Below are positions 53,017-61,627 of a stretch of 64,000 nt of DNA, in pieces. The notes under the pieces were generated by a model. That model was given only the letters and a program-made list of their open reading frames with translations. It was not told the DNA's origin and ran no database searches. This stretch comes from Pseudoxanthomonas winnipegensis. Its GTDB lineage: Bacteria; Pseudomonadota; Gammaproteobacteria; Xanthomonadales; Xanthomonadaceae. The stretch spans positions 310,001-374,000 of the forward strand of contig NZ_SHMH01000005.1 of the NCBI RefSeq assembly GCF_004283755.1, given 5' to 3'. Position 1 is the first letter of the stretch. Each line of letters opens with the position of its first letter. The position numbers were made by a program, and so were the translations under genes.

Positions 53017-54797
53017 GGCCGGCTACCCGCATCACCCGACGCAGCGTCGCCGCCGGCGGCCCGTGGTCGGACGCCGTGCCGCCGCTGTTGCAGCGGATCT
53101 ACGCCGGGCGCGGCGCCCTGGCCGAAGCCCAGGCGCGCCCGCGCCTGGCCCAGCTGCATCCACCGGAGCTGCTCGGCGGCATGGACGCGGCAGTGGCGCT
53201 GCTGGCCGAGGCCATCGCGCAGGACCGGCACATCGTCGTGGTCGGCGACTTCGACTGCGATGGCGCCACGGCCTGCGCGGTCGCCGTGCGCGGGCTGATC
53301 CTGCTCGGCGCGCGCCACGTCACCCCCGCGGTGCCCAATCGCGTGACCCACGGCTACGGTCTCTCGCCCTCGCTGGTGTCCGAGCTGGCCGCGCTCAAGC
53401 CCGACCTGCTGGTCACCGTCGACCACGGCATCGCCTGCCATGCCGGCATCGCGCAGGCGCGTGCCCTGGGCTGGCAGGTGCTGGTCACCGACCACCATCT
53501 GCCCGGCGCCGCGCTGCCGCCCGCGCACGCCATCGTCAATCCCAACCTGGCCGGCGACGGCTTCCCCAGCAAGGCCCTGGCCGGGGTCGGGGTGATGTTC
53601 TACGTGCTGCTGGCGCTGCGCCGCAGGCTTTATGGCGATCATCCCTCGAGCGAGTCGAGGCCAGGCGCTGATCGCGAGCATCAGACGGCGGACCTCCATG
53701 GCCGCGTTCCTCCGAAAAACCGGCCCGATCTGACTGCACTGCTAGACCTGGTCGCCGTCGGCACCATCGCCGACCTGGTGCCGCTGGATGCCAACAACCG
53801 TGCGCTGGTCGCCGCCGGCCTGCGCCGGCTGCGGGCGGGGCAGGGTTGCGCCGGCCTGCGGGCGCTGATCGAGGTCTGCGGCCGCCGCGCCGAGACGCTC
53901 AGCGCCGCCGATGTCGGCTTCGCCGTCGCACCGCGTCTGAACGCCGCCGGCCGGCTGGAGGACATGGCGCTGGGCATCGCCTGCCTGCTGTGCGACGAGG
54001 ACGGCCCGGCGCGCGAGATGGCCGGCGTGCTGCATGCGATCAACGCCGAACGCCGCGGCGTGCAGCAGCAGATGACCGATGCGGCCGAGGCCGCGCTGTC
54101 CAAGGTCGCCGCACTCGATGGCGAGGTGCCGATCGCGGTGTGCCTGTTCGATGCCGACTGGCATCCGGGCGTGGTCGGCCTGGTCGCCTCGAAGATGAAG
54201 GATCGCGTGCATCGCCCGGTGATCGCCTTCGCCCCGGCCGAGCCCGGCAGCGACGCGCTGCGCGGGTCGGCGCGCTCGATCCCCGGCTTCCACATCCGCG
54301 ATGCGCTGGCGGCGGTCGATGCCCAGCATCCGGGGCTGATGCAGAAGTTCGGCGGTCATGCGATGGCCGCCGGCCTGAGCCTGGAGCGCGCGCAGCTGCC
54401 GGCGTTCGAGGCCGCCTTCCGCGCGTACGCCGCCGCCACGCTCGATGCCGCGCTGCTGCAGGCCGAACTGCTCAGCGACGGCGAGCTGCTGCCGCACGAG
54501 TTCGACCGCGCCCACGCCGAGGCCCTGCGCGACGGCGGGCCATGGGGACAGGGCTTCGCCGAACCGCTGTTCGACGGCGTATTCGACGTGATCGACTGGC
54601 GGCCGATCGGCGAGCGCCATCGCAAGCTGGTGCTGCGCTGCCCGCAGCGCAGCAAGCCGCTGGACGCGATCCACTTCAACGGCCTCACCCGCGAACCGCC
54701 ACCGCCCCGGCTGCACATCGCCTATCGTCTGGCCCCGGACGACTATCGCGGCGGCGAGGCGATCCAGCTGATCGTCGAGCACTGCGTTCCAGCCTGA
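53013..54797 (+). CDS. recJ: Single-stranded-DNA exonuclease RecJ
   Basis: 594 residues. DHH phosphoesterase motifs: VVVGDFDCDGATACAV (motif I), VTVDHGIACHAGI, LVTDHHLPG (DHH). The DHHA1 domain GGHAMAAGLSLERAQL and the C-terminal OB fold follow. 5'-3' exonuclease for recombination and mismatch repair. Between LRRRLYGD and RPDLTALLDLVAVGTIADL there is a polar stretch of about 25 residues (53640-53720) that looks like an insertion compared with E. coli. Confidence 0.94.
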   Translation: MRPATRITRRSVAAGGPWSDAVPPLLQRIYAGRGALAEAQARPRLAQLHPPELLGGMDAAVALLAEAIAQDRHIVVVGDFDCDGATACAVAVRGLILLGARHVTPAVPNRVTHGYGLSPSLVSELAALKPDLLVTVDHGIACHAGIAQARALGWQVLVTDHHLPGAALPPAHAIVNPNLAGDGFPSKALAGVGVMFYVLLALRRRLYGDHPSSESRPGADREHQTADLHGRVPPKNRPDLTALLDLVAVGTIADLVPLDANNRALVAAGLRRLRAGQGCAGLRALIEVCGRRAETLSAADVGFAVAPRLNAAGRLEDMALGIACLLCDEDGPAREMAGVLHAINAERRGVQQQMTDAAEAALSKVAALDGEVPIAVCLFDADWHPGVVGLVASKMKDRVHRPVIAFAPAEPGSDALRGSARSIPGFHIRDALAAVDAQHPGLMQKFGGHAMAAGLSLERAQLPAFEAAFRAYAAATLDAALLQAELLSDGELLPHEFDRAHAEALRDGGPWGQGFAEPLFDGVFDVIDWRPIGERHRKLVLRCPQRSKPLDAIHFNGLTREPPPPRLHIAYRLAPDDYRGGEAIQLIVEHCVPA

Positions 54798-54820
54798 ACC
54801 AGGCCGCGCTCCCGCGCCGC

Positions 54821-56401
54821 TCAACCGAACCGCGGCTTGACGCCCCAGATCTGCGGCCAGATCGGCGGGATGTCGCGGCAGACGAAGATCGCGTAGCCGT
54901 TCGCCGACTCCTCGTTGGCTACGCCCTCGCGGTTGCGGAAGACGCCGTGTGAGGTGCATCTGGCGACGCTGCCGCGCTGATCCTCTTCGGTATTGCCCAG
55001 TTCGATGATCACGCTCGGCGGCGGGTTGCCATAGCCGCGGTACCAGGCCGAGTTGGTCCGGCTGATCACCGGCGGCAGGCCGAGCGCCGGGCCGTACAGG
55101 GCCATGGCGCCGGCTTCTCCATAGTTGTTGGCCAGGATGGCGGTGTGGGCCCGCTCGGCCTCGGGCAAAGCGCGGTAGACCGTGGCCACGCGCTGGGCCA
55201 GTTCCTGCCAGCCCACCTGCTCGGCATAGTCGCCGTGCAGGCCCCGGTTGAAGTGCCAGAGCGGGGAGTTGATCGGCGCGATCGGCAGATGCAGCGATGC
55301 GCCCAGCGGCAGGCCGGCCGCCAGCAGGGCGGCCACGGCGATGCGCAGTCCACGCGCGCGGCCCGCCGGCATGGAGGCGCACCAGCGCTCGATGGCCACA
55401 TAGCCGGCGGCCAGCAGCATCGGATAGCCCGGTGCCATGTAGTAGCCACGGCCTCGCGAGAGCGCGAACAGCAGCAACGGCACCGCATACATCCAGGCCA
55501 GCACGCGGTACCGGCGCATCGAACCGGCCAGCGTCAGGAACCCCAGTCCCGCCAGCCAGATCGGCAGGGTCAGCGCGCTGGCATTGGCATACAGTTGCTC
55601 GGGAAAGAACAGATCCGTGCGGCCGATGGCCACATCGCGCGCATGGATGTGGGCGACGAAGTCCAGGTAGACGAAGTTGTGTCGTACCTGCCAGATCAGA
55701 TTGGGCAGGAAGACCGCGAAGGCCACACCCACGCCCAGCCAGGGCCAGCGCGTGCGCAGCTGCGCGCGCATCGGTCCGGCCAGCACGCCCGCGGCCAGGC
55801 CGATGGCCCAGTACACGATGGTGTAGCGCGTCATCAGCCCAAGGCCGAAGACCGCGCCAAGCGCAAGCCACAGGCGCAGATCGCTGCCCTTGGCCAGGCG
55901 CAGCACCAGCCACGCGGCCGCCACCACCCACAGCAGGTCCGGGCCGCAGTACATGAGGATGCTGCTGTTGACCAGGCCGAACGGCATGCACGCCGTGGCC
56001 AGCGCCGCGCAGACCTGGGCGAAGCGCCGGCCGCCGAGCTCGGCGGCGATCAGTCCCGCCAGCACCATCGCACCGCACTGGGCGAGCACGGCCACGATGC
56101 GGAAGCCGATGAGCGAGGTCCCGAACACGGCCAGCTCCAGCCGCGCCAGCCATGGCACCAGCGGCGGGTAGGGCACATAGCCCCAGTCCAGGTGCCGAGC
56201 GTCGTCCAGCACCTGCAGTTCGTCCCGGTGGAAGCCATAGGCGCCGTTGAGCCACAGATGGACGATCAAGCGCACCAGCCCCAGCGCAAGCAGCAGCATC
56301 AGATCGGCACGGCGGTCACGCGCACTGACCGGAGTAGCCGCAGACAGCTCGGAGCCATCGGGGTGGTGATCGGAGAGAGGAGCAGGCAAGGGCGTGGTCA
56401 T
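54821..56401 (-). CDS. PMT/ArnT-like membrane glycosyltransferase
   Basis: 526 residues from ATG 56401. The first periplasmic loop FHRDELQVLDDARHLDWGYV and YPPLVPWLARLEL is typical of the dolichyl-phosphate-mannose/ArnT superfamily (PMT_2), with the Asp-Glu pair as presumed catalytic acids. About 10-11 membrane helices fill residues 30-370; the C-terminal part is periplasmic. Would transfer a sugar from a polyprenyl carrier to a cell-surface acceptor. Convergent with recJ. Confidence 0.85.
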   Translation of the reverse strand: MTTPLPAPLSDHHPDGSELSAATPVSARDRRADLMLLLALGLVRLIVHLWLNGAYGFHRDELQVLDDARHLDWGYVPYPPLVPWLARLELAVFGTSLIGFRIVAVLAQCGAMVLAGLIAAELGGRRFAQVCAALATACMPFGLVNSSILMYCGPDLLWVVAAAWLVLRLAKGSDLRLWLALGAVFGLGLMTRYTIVYWAIGLAAGVLAGPMRAQLRTRWPWLGVGVAFAVFLPNLIWQVRHNFVYLDFVAHIHARDVAIGRTDLFFPEQLYANASALTLPIWLAGLGFLTLAGSMRRYRVLAWMYAVPLLLFALSRGRGYYMAPGYPMLLAAGYVAIERWCASMPAGRARGLRIAVAALLAAGLPLGASLHLPIAPINSPLWHFNRGLHGDYAEQVGWQELAQRVATVYRALPEAERAHTAILANNYGEAGAMALYGPALGLPPVISRTNSAWYRGYGNPPPSVIIELGNTEEDQRGSVARCTSHGVFRNREGVANEESANGYAIFVCRDIPPIWPQIWGVKPRFG

Positions 56402-56624
56402 GGCAGAGCGTCGGCCGGGATGTTGCTCAGTGTTTCCCCTGCGTCCTGGCCGGACCAGCCGAAAGTGACAACACCCCGCGGGTTTGGGACCAACCGCGGG
56501 TCTGCGGGGACGGGCCTGCTGCGCCTGACCAACGCAAAGCTGGCGCCGTGCGGCACCAAGTGGCCGCAGGGGCGGGAGCACCTGGCCTGCCGACCTGGGC
56601 AGGACGACGATCATGGCGTTCAGG

Positions 56625-57822
56625 CTACGCCAGCGTGCGTGGCGCAACGACGGGCCGTGGCACGGGGGTGTTCTTCCATTTGAGCCCGAACAGCGGACGC
56701 AGCAGGGGCACGCGACGGATGACTTCGTAGCCGCCGAAGCACAGCGCAAAGGTCAGCAGCACCAGTAGCGGGCCTTCCAGCAGCGGCGGCAGGTTCAACG
56801 GCTTGGCATCGTGCGCCAGCACCACCAGGATGGTCTGGTGCCGGATGTAGACCGGGAACACCGCTGGCGCCAGGTAGCGCAGCGCCGCGTTGTCGGCGCC
56901 GCGCAGCCGCCAGGCGAACCCGAACGCCGCGGCGATCGCGCACCACTGATTCGCCGCCCAGGCCACGCGCAGCGCCAGGCCGCAGGGCCTGCGGGATCGG
57001 GTGGGCATCGTCGTAGCCGGAGAAGTACCAGACCTTGACCATCAGCGCGTAGCCGACCGCCGCGACCGTCAGCGCGATCCACGGGCGGCGGTGCACACCC
57101 TCCCAGAAGCCGTCGGCGAAGGCGAGCAGGAAACCGAGCAGGAACATCGGCAGATACTGCGCATGGTTGTACCAGTCGTCGACCAGCGCGTGGGTCTGAT
57201 CGAAGCGGTCGACCAGCGCCAACCGCGCCACCGCGAGCAGCAGCACGGGCCAGCCCAGCACGCCCCAGCCGGAACACGCGCGGGCGGTCACGGCGCGCAG
57301 GCGCCTCCAGAAGGCGGCCGGCAGCAGGCGCCAGGCCAGCCAAAGCACGAGCGTGTAGACCCACACGTAGACCAGGAACCACAGATGATTCCAGGTCGGC
57401 AGCGCCAGGCAGCCGCCGTCGCGGCCGCAGAAGCCGTGGTAGCCGCTCAGGTACCGCGTGTAGAACTGCAGGTAGGACGCGTGATAGCCGCCCGGCAGCT
57501 GCTCCACCACTTGGTAGTACGACTGCGGCGGCACCACCACCAGCATGCCGAAGATCAGCGGCACCAGCAGTCGCCACGAGCGCTGAGCGAAGAACCCGCG
57601 TGGCCGGCGCTGCAGCAGGAAGGCGGTCGCGACCCCGGAGATGACGAACAGCAGGGACATGCGCCACGGACTGCTGAGCAGCATGAGCGGCTCCAGCGTC
57701 GCGCTGGCATACGCGCTTTTGACGTGGTAGCCCCAGGTCACGTAGTACATGCCCACGTGGTAGAAGACCAGCAGGCCGAAGGCGAGAACCCGGACCCAGT
57801 CGATGTCATGGCGGCGTTGCAT
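56625..57822 (-). pseudogene. Acyltransferase-3 family membrane protein (OpgC-like), frameshifted
   Basis: Reads well from ATG 57822 (MQRRHDIDWVRVLAFGLLVFYHVGMYY, with the family His in helix 1) for about 275 residues to GYDDAHPIPQALR. Then the continuation (LALRVAWAANQWCAIAAAFGFAWRLRG to KWKNTPVP) is found in the next frame, ending at 56625. The break lies near 56970-56985 in a GC-rich stretch (gcgccaggccgcagg), equivalent to one extra or two missing bases. Intact length would be about 399 residues, normal for the family. May be a true pseudogene or a sequencing error. Divergent from the LytTR gene. Confidence 0.8.
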
Positions 57823-57967
57823 GGGAAGCCTTGCATGGCGAAGGAGGCTTCAGCGTCGACCGCCGGCGCAGTGCCGGCGACCGCGAAGTGACCATCCGCC
57901 GGACATCCGGGACCAATCGCCTGTGCGTTGGGACGAACCAAGCCGGGTGGCCCGCTAGAATGGCCGG

Positions 57968-58852
57968 ATGTCTGCAGCACCCGCACCGACCGCCTACGAA
58001 CGCTTCCTGCCGTGGAAGCGCTGGTTCGAGATCGGCTTCTGGGTGCTCAACGCGGTGGTGGGGGCGACCTTCAGCAGCGTCACCGTGATCATGGACATCC
58101 ACAAGGTCGGGCTGCACTTCGCCGACTGGGAGCCGGTGGTCTGGGAATGCTCGAGTCACCTGATGTGGCTGGCGATGGTCTTGCCGATCGCCTGGTTCTC
58201 CCGCCGCTATCCGTTCCACTGGGACACCTGGCGCAGGCAGCTGCCGCGGCATCTGTTGTTCAGCGTGGCGGTCTCGGTGACGCACGTGTCGGGCATGGTC
58301 GCCCTGCGCACGCTGGCCTACTGGTGGATGGGCGGTCACTACGACTTCGGCGACTGGCCCAAGGGCCTGTTCTACGAGTATCTCAAGGACGTGCGCGGCT
58401 ACTTCTGGTGGGTGCTGCTGATCGAGCTCTATCGGCTGGCCATGCGCCGGCTGCAGGGCGAGGCCAGCCTGCTGGCCCCGCCGGACGAGGGCCAGCCGCT
58501 GGAGCCGGTGGACCGGCCCGAGCGCTTCCTGGTGCGCAAGCTCGGGCGCGACTTCCTGGTCGCCACCGATGAGGTCGAATGGGTCCGTGCGGCGGGCAAC
58601 TACGTCAACCTGCGCGTGCGCGGCCACGACTACCCGCTGCGCAGCACGATGACCGAGATCGCCGCCAGACTGGACCCGGACCGCTTCGTGCGCATCCAGC
58701 GCAGCTACATCGTCAACCTGGCCCAGGTGGCCTCGATCGAACCCATCGACGGGGGCGAGGCCCGCCTGCATCTGAAGGACGGCACCACGCTGCCGTGCAG
58801 CCGCACCTACCGCGCCGCGCTGCGCGAGAAGCTGGGCGTGGGCGAGGGCTGA
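57968..58852 (+). CDS. Membrane-bound LytTR-family transcription regulator
   Basis: 294 residues. Four predicted membrane helices (about 20-155), including WFEIGFWVLNAVVGATFSS and LLFSVAVSVTHVSGMVALRT. The C-terminal LytTR DNA-binding domain (about 187-287) contains VEWVRAAGNYVNLRVRGHDY, LRSTMTEIAARLDPDRFVRI and RSYIVNLAQVASIEP. There is no response-receiver domain, so the membrane part probably senses the signal. Divergent by 145 bases from the acyltransferase, a likely target (inference). Confidence 0.9.
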   Translation: MSAAPAPTAYERFLPWKRWFEIGFWVLNAVVGATFSSVTVIMDIHKVGLHFADWEPVVWECSSHLMWLAMVLPIAWFSRRYPFHWDTWRRQLPRHLLFSVAVSVTHVSGMVALRTLAYWWMGGHYDFGDWPKGLFYEYLKDVRGYFWWVLLIELYRLAMRRLQGEASLLAPPDEGQPLEPVDRPERFLVRKLGRDFLVATDEVEWVRAAGNYVNLRVRGHDYPLRSTMTEIAARLDPDRFVRIQRSYIVNLAQVASIEPIDGGEARLHLKDGTTLPCSRTYRAALREKLGVGEG

Positions 58853-59022
58853 GCAGCGGCACCGGTCCTGCGCGCCTGCGCGTGCAGGGGAGGGGCTTTC
58901 AGCCCCACGCTCAGCCGTGTCGCTTGCGTGTAGCGAGTTGAGATATTTGAGCCCGAAATTTGAGATAAATGGGTCAGGGGTCAAATTGCATCAGGCGCAA
59001 GGAAATTACGCCACGCGCAACT

Positions 59023-59058
59023 AAAAAGGCGTCACGGCAGCGAGCCGGACGCCTTTTT
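59023..59058. terminator. Bidirectional terminator at the prophage edge
   Basis: aaaaaggcgtc (59023-59033) pairs with gacgccttttt (59048-59058), with A and T runs that allow use on both strands. It closes the prophage minus-strand genes. The neighbouring 58930-58990 is unusually AT-rich (atatttgagcccgaaatttg and ggtcaggggtcaaattgcat) and may mark the junction. Confidence 0.85.
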
Positions 59059-59082
59059 CGGCCCCACGATGGGCTCATTCGA

Positions 59083-59529
59083 TCACGTTGCGGCGCTGTC
59101 TTCGGGGTCCAGCAGGGCCATCGCGTGACGCACGGCCAGCGCGTCGGTCAGGTCGCGGGCGAAGGCCTCCACCGCCGCCACACCGATGGGGTGACCCTGC
59201 TCCTGGAGCCAGGCCGCGTTCTCCACGTTGCGTTTCCAGCCGCCCGCCAGCAGGCGCGCGGCCAGGCCGCGCTGGAGCTTGGGCGGAAGCCTGCGCCAAT
59301 CGCGGTCGGCCTTGTTGCGCAGGGGGCGACGCGTGGTGGGCCGGATGCCGGCGGCCTTCATCAGCTGCTGGCCATAGGCGGCCACCACGGACTTGCCGAT
59401 GGGATGGCCTTGGCTGGTCAGCCAACGGGCGATCACCACGTAGTTGGAGTAGCGGTTGAACCGGATGAGGTTGTCCAGCTGCTCGCGCAGGGGATCAGGT
59501 AGCAGGTCGATCCTGGATCGCGGCGGCAT
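59083..59529 (-). CDS. Mu Gp27-like phage protein (DUF3486 type) with internal duplication
   Basis: 148 residues opening MPPRSRIDLLPDPLREQLDN, the classic start of Mu Gp27-like small proteins. Two similar halves: LIRFNRYSNYVVIARWLTSQ-GHPIGKSVV (about 20-48) and LLAGGWKRNVENAAWLQEQ-GHPIGVAAV (about 93-120), each followed by a helix (AAYGQQL and EAFARDL). Gp27 lies before the terminase genes in Mu, so it probably belongs to DNA packaging; here it is the last gene before the terminator. Confidence 0.75.
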   Translation of the reverse strand: MPPRSRIDLLPDPLREQLDNLIRFNRYSNYVVIARWLTSQGHPIGKSVVAAYGQQLMKAAGIRPTTRRPLRNKADRDWRRLPPKLQRGLAARLLAGGWKRNVENAAWLQEQGHPIGVAAVEAFARDLTDALAVRHAMALLDPEDSAAT

Positions 59530-59564
59530 CGGGCGCTCCTGGCGGCTCGGCTCGGGCGAGCGCG

Positions 59565-59891
59565 TCAGTGACTGGCTTCACGTACGGCGGCACGCCGCAG
59601 CAGGGCGCGCAGGCCCTGCTGGGACATGCCGTACTCCCTGGCCAGCGCCGCCACGGACGTGCCGCTCCGGTGCGCGTCCAGGATGGCGCGCTCGCGGGGG
59701 GACAGTCTCTTGCCCACGCAGTTGGGCACGTAGATGTTCTGGCCGCCCCAGTGCTCCATCAGGTGATCGGCCAGCGACTCGCCCAGCTGCTCGGCGCGGT
59801 CGGTCGGAAGCCCAAGGTCTTTGCCCAGGTTCGCGGCGGTGGCCGCCACGTCGTCGAACAACTCGTTACGCAGGGCTTTCATGGAGCACAT
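59565..59891 (-). CDS. Mor-family phage transcription activator (copy 3)
   Basis: 108 residues. Mor/C dimerisation strand LMEHWGGQNIYVPNCVGKR is followed by a helix-turn-helix (RAILDAHRSGTSVAALAREYGMSQQGLRALL). In Mu, Mor activates the middle promoter. Directly downstream of the gene that carries the structured leader, so its expression may depend on that switch. Confidence 0.85.
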   Translation of the reverse strand: MCSMKALRNELFDDVAATAANLGKDLGLPTDRAEQLGESLADHLMEHWGGQNIYVPNCVGKRLSPRERAILDAHRSGTSVAALAREYGMSQQGLRALLRRAAVREASH

Positions 59892-59953
59892 GGGGGAACC
59901 TCGCGGGCTGGGATGACGCGGGCCAGGCCGCCCGAGGCCTGGCCCGCGAGGCG

Positions 59954-60364
59954 TCAGGACGCCCGGAAGCGAGCGCCAGGCCCGATGCCCTGCGGCGCGT
60001 CGGTCTCACTGGCAGCGGCCGCCAGGCCGCGCGCCGTGGCCACCACGTGCCAGCCGGCGGTGTCATCGCGACGCGCCAGGCCCTCGGCGACCAGGTGTTC
60101 GGCTGCCCGGCGCATTTCGGCGGCGGTGACATCGGCATAGAGCGCCTGCGCCAAGCTGATCAGAAGGACTTCGCCGAGGCCGAGCGGCGCGGCGGCCTGG
60201 AGGCCGCGCAGGGCGATCCAGGCCAGCGCCTGGACGCGCGTGGCGGCCAGGTCGAGCGCGCCGGGCACGCTGGGTGCGGCCGGGGCGTGGGTGGAGCGCG
60301 GGAAGGAGAACAGGCCGGCCGGGAAACGGGCGGCAGACGGGGCAACGGCGGCAATCGCGGTCAT
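59954..60364 (-). CDS. Phage protein with winged-helix-like C-terminus, 136 aa
   Basis: Starts at ATG 60364, seven bases after GAGGA. Alanine-rich first half (LDLAATRVQALAWIALRGLQ), then VTAAEMRRAAEHLVAEGLARR and DTAGWHVVATARG, resembling a winged helix. I do not recognise the family. First gene behind the structured leader and the small RNA, in operon with the Mor and Gp27-like genes. Confidence 0.65.
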   Translation of the reverse strand: MTAIAAVAPSAARFPAGLFSFPRSTHAPAAPSVPGALDLAATRVQALAWIALRGLQAAAPLGLGEVLLISLAQALYADVTAAEMRRAAEHLVAEGLARRDDTAGWHVVATARGLAAAASETDAPQGIGPGARFRAS

Positions 60365-60452
60365 GGTGCGGTCCTCGGAAGTTGAGTGACCGCCACCTCG
60401 CTTCCAAACGAGGTGGCGGACGGTACGCGGTTGGAAGACCGGCCGAGGACCG
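60365..60452 (-). promoter_or_regulatory. Structured leader that can hide its ribosome binding site
   Basis: On the minus strand the leader has a perfect 10-base-pair hairpin (arms 60391-60400 and 60409-60418) with loop UUUGGAAG. Also, CGGTCCTCGG (60452-60443) is exactly complementary to CCGAGGACCG (60378-60369), which contains the ribosome binding site GAGGA of the gene starting at 60364. Upstream at 60439-60431 it carries CUUCCAA, complementary to the hairpin loop. Confidence 0.65.
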
Positions 60453-60526
60453 GCGGTCCTTTCGGACCCCGCGCACCGCCCGCCGTTGACTCGGCTGGCT
60501 GCGTGCCCAGCACGGTGCCAGGCATG

Positions 60527-60559
60527 AAAAAAGCGCCTGACATCGAGCGATGGGCGCTT
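60527..60559 (-). terminator. Terminator of the prophage small RNA
   Basis: On the minus strand AAGCGCC (60559-60553) pairs with GGCGCTT (60537-60531), with an inner CATCG/CGATG stem, followed by TTTTTT. Confidence 0.85.
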
Positions 60560-60609
60560 GTGCGCCTCGGTTTCGGGCTTCCACACCCGGTCGCCGATTT
60601 GGCGGCGAC
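60527..60609 (-). ncRNA. Candidate C4-like phage antisense RNA, about 83 nt
   Basis: A good promoter, two hairpins and a terminator in 83 bases with no protein-coding sense. Hairpin 1: GTCGCCG/CGGCGAC with loop CCAAAU. Hairpin 2: CGGG/CCCG with loop UGUGGAAG. Loop 1 is complementary to the UUUGG in the hairpin loop of the leader just downstream. UGGAAG of loop 2 is complementary to CUUCCA of that leader. Size, position and paired loop complementarity match the C4 RNA of phages P1 and P7, which blocks translation of the gene that follows. Family membership is my inference. Confidence 0.55.
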
Positions 60610-60615
60610 GGGCCC

Positions 60616-60644
60616 AGTATGCGACGGCCGCGCGGCCGCCGCAA
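60616..60644 (-). promoter_or_regulatory. Promoter of the prophage small RNA
   Basis: TTGCGG (60644-60639) and CATACT (60621-60616) on the minus strand are 17 bases apart, placing the start near 60609, at the foot of the first hairpin. Confidence 0.6.
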
Positions 60645-60818
60645 CCTGGGTGAAGGAATGGGCGGTCACCACGTAGGACGGCTCTTCATCCCCGCAGCCA
60701 GAGCGCGGTAAAGAGGCGCCAGACGGCGCATGAACGTGGCCCGCCCTGCGGTCGTTGTTCGGGCTTGCGCCCACGGACACGCACCGCTTGTCCGCTATGG
60801 CAGTGGGGGAGCGCTGGA

Positions 60819-61622
60819 TCATCGTGCGCGGTAGCTGACTTCGCCGGTGAGAGGATCGACGTGCTTGTTCATCGATACGCCGTTGACCCGAACCACTTCA
60901 TCGGGTTGCCGACTCGTCATGGCCAGCCAGCGCTTGTGCTCAAGCTCACTCTCGGCTCTCACTTTTTCCAGCCATGCAGCATGGTCCACCACCGTATCCA
61001 CCTGGATGACGCGCTTGGGCAGGGACAGGCCGATGGCGCTGGCCTGCCGGTTGATCGCGTTCAGCTCCTCGGCGATGGACGTGATTTCGGCGTCGATCTG
61101 CGCCAGCCGCGTGAGGGTATCTTTCAGCGGCTGTGCGTCCGGCCACGGCCACGGCTCGATGCTGTTGATGACCTCAGCCACGGCCACCTGCATCGCATCG
61201 AGATTGAAGAACAGGGCGGCGAGCTGCGGCAGCGGGTCACGGTCGTGGTCACCACCGAACACATTGCGCAGGTCGCCAGGCAGCACGTTGTTGCTGACCG
61301 ACTTCCCAGCGCTGACGTCCAGCGCCTTGGCGACCGTCGCGGCGAACGGCGGCGCTTCCATGCTGTTGGTGCGGCCTCGCATGGATCGCTCGAAATTGGA
61401 CTTCAGCTGCGCCGCATAGCTGTCGGCCTTGCGCTCCATCTCGGCCCACAGGATCGTTATGTAGTCCGCGCGCGGCAACGGGCTGGAAATGATGCTCGCA
61501 CGCTCGCGGGAGAGTTCATCCAGGCGTGCGTGCTTCTCCTGCACTACGCTGTTGATGCGAGTGGAGAGTTCGGACACCTGCGAGGCGGCATCGCCCAGGC
61601 TGGAAAGCAGTTCGTCGGTCAT
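60819..61622 (-). CDS. Phage protein, coiled-coil, 267 aa, unknown function
   Basis: MTDELLSSLGDAASQVSELS start at ATG 61622, six bases after the stop of the protease gene. Helical segments with heptad character (about 10-45, 175-210). The polar C-terminus ends in MNKHVDPLTGEVSYRAR. No enzymatic motif. In related prophages the capsid gene would be expected after the protease, so the position is unusual. The stretch 60645-60818 shows no gene. Confidence 0.65.
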   Translation of the reverse strand: MTDELLSSLGDAASQVSELSTRINSVVQEKHARLDELSRERASIISSPLPRADYITILWAEMERKADSYAAQLKSNFERSMRGRTNSMEAPPFAATVAKALDVSAGKSVSNNVLPGDLRNVFGGDHDRDPLPQLAALFFNLDAMQVAVAEVINSIEPWPWPDAQPLKDTLTRLAQIDAEITSIAEELNAINRQASAIGLSLPKRVIQVDTVVDHAAWLEKVRAESELEHKRWLAMTSRQPDEVVRVNGVSMNKHVDPLTGEVSYRAR

Positions 61623-61627
61623 GAGAT

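Noticed and set aside
60386-60676. 96-residue plus-strand frame over the prophage small RNA
   Set aside because: Its sequence is explained by the hairpins and terminator on the other strand, and composition is not protein-like.
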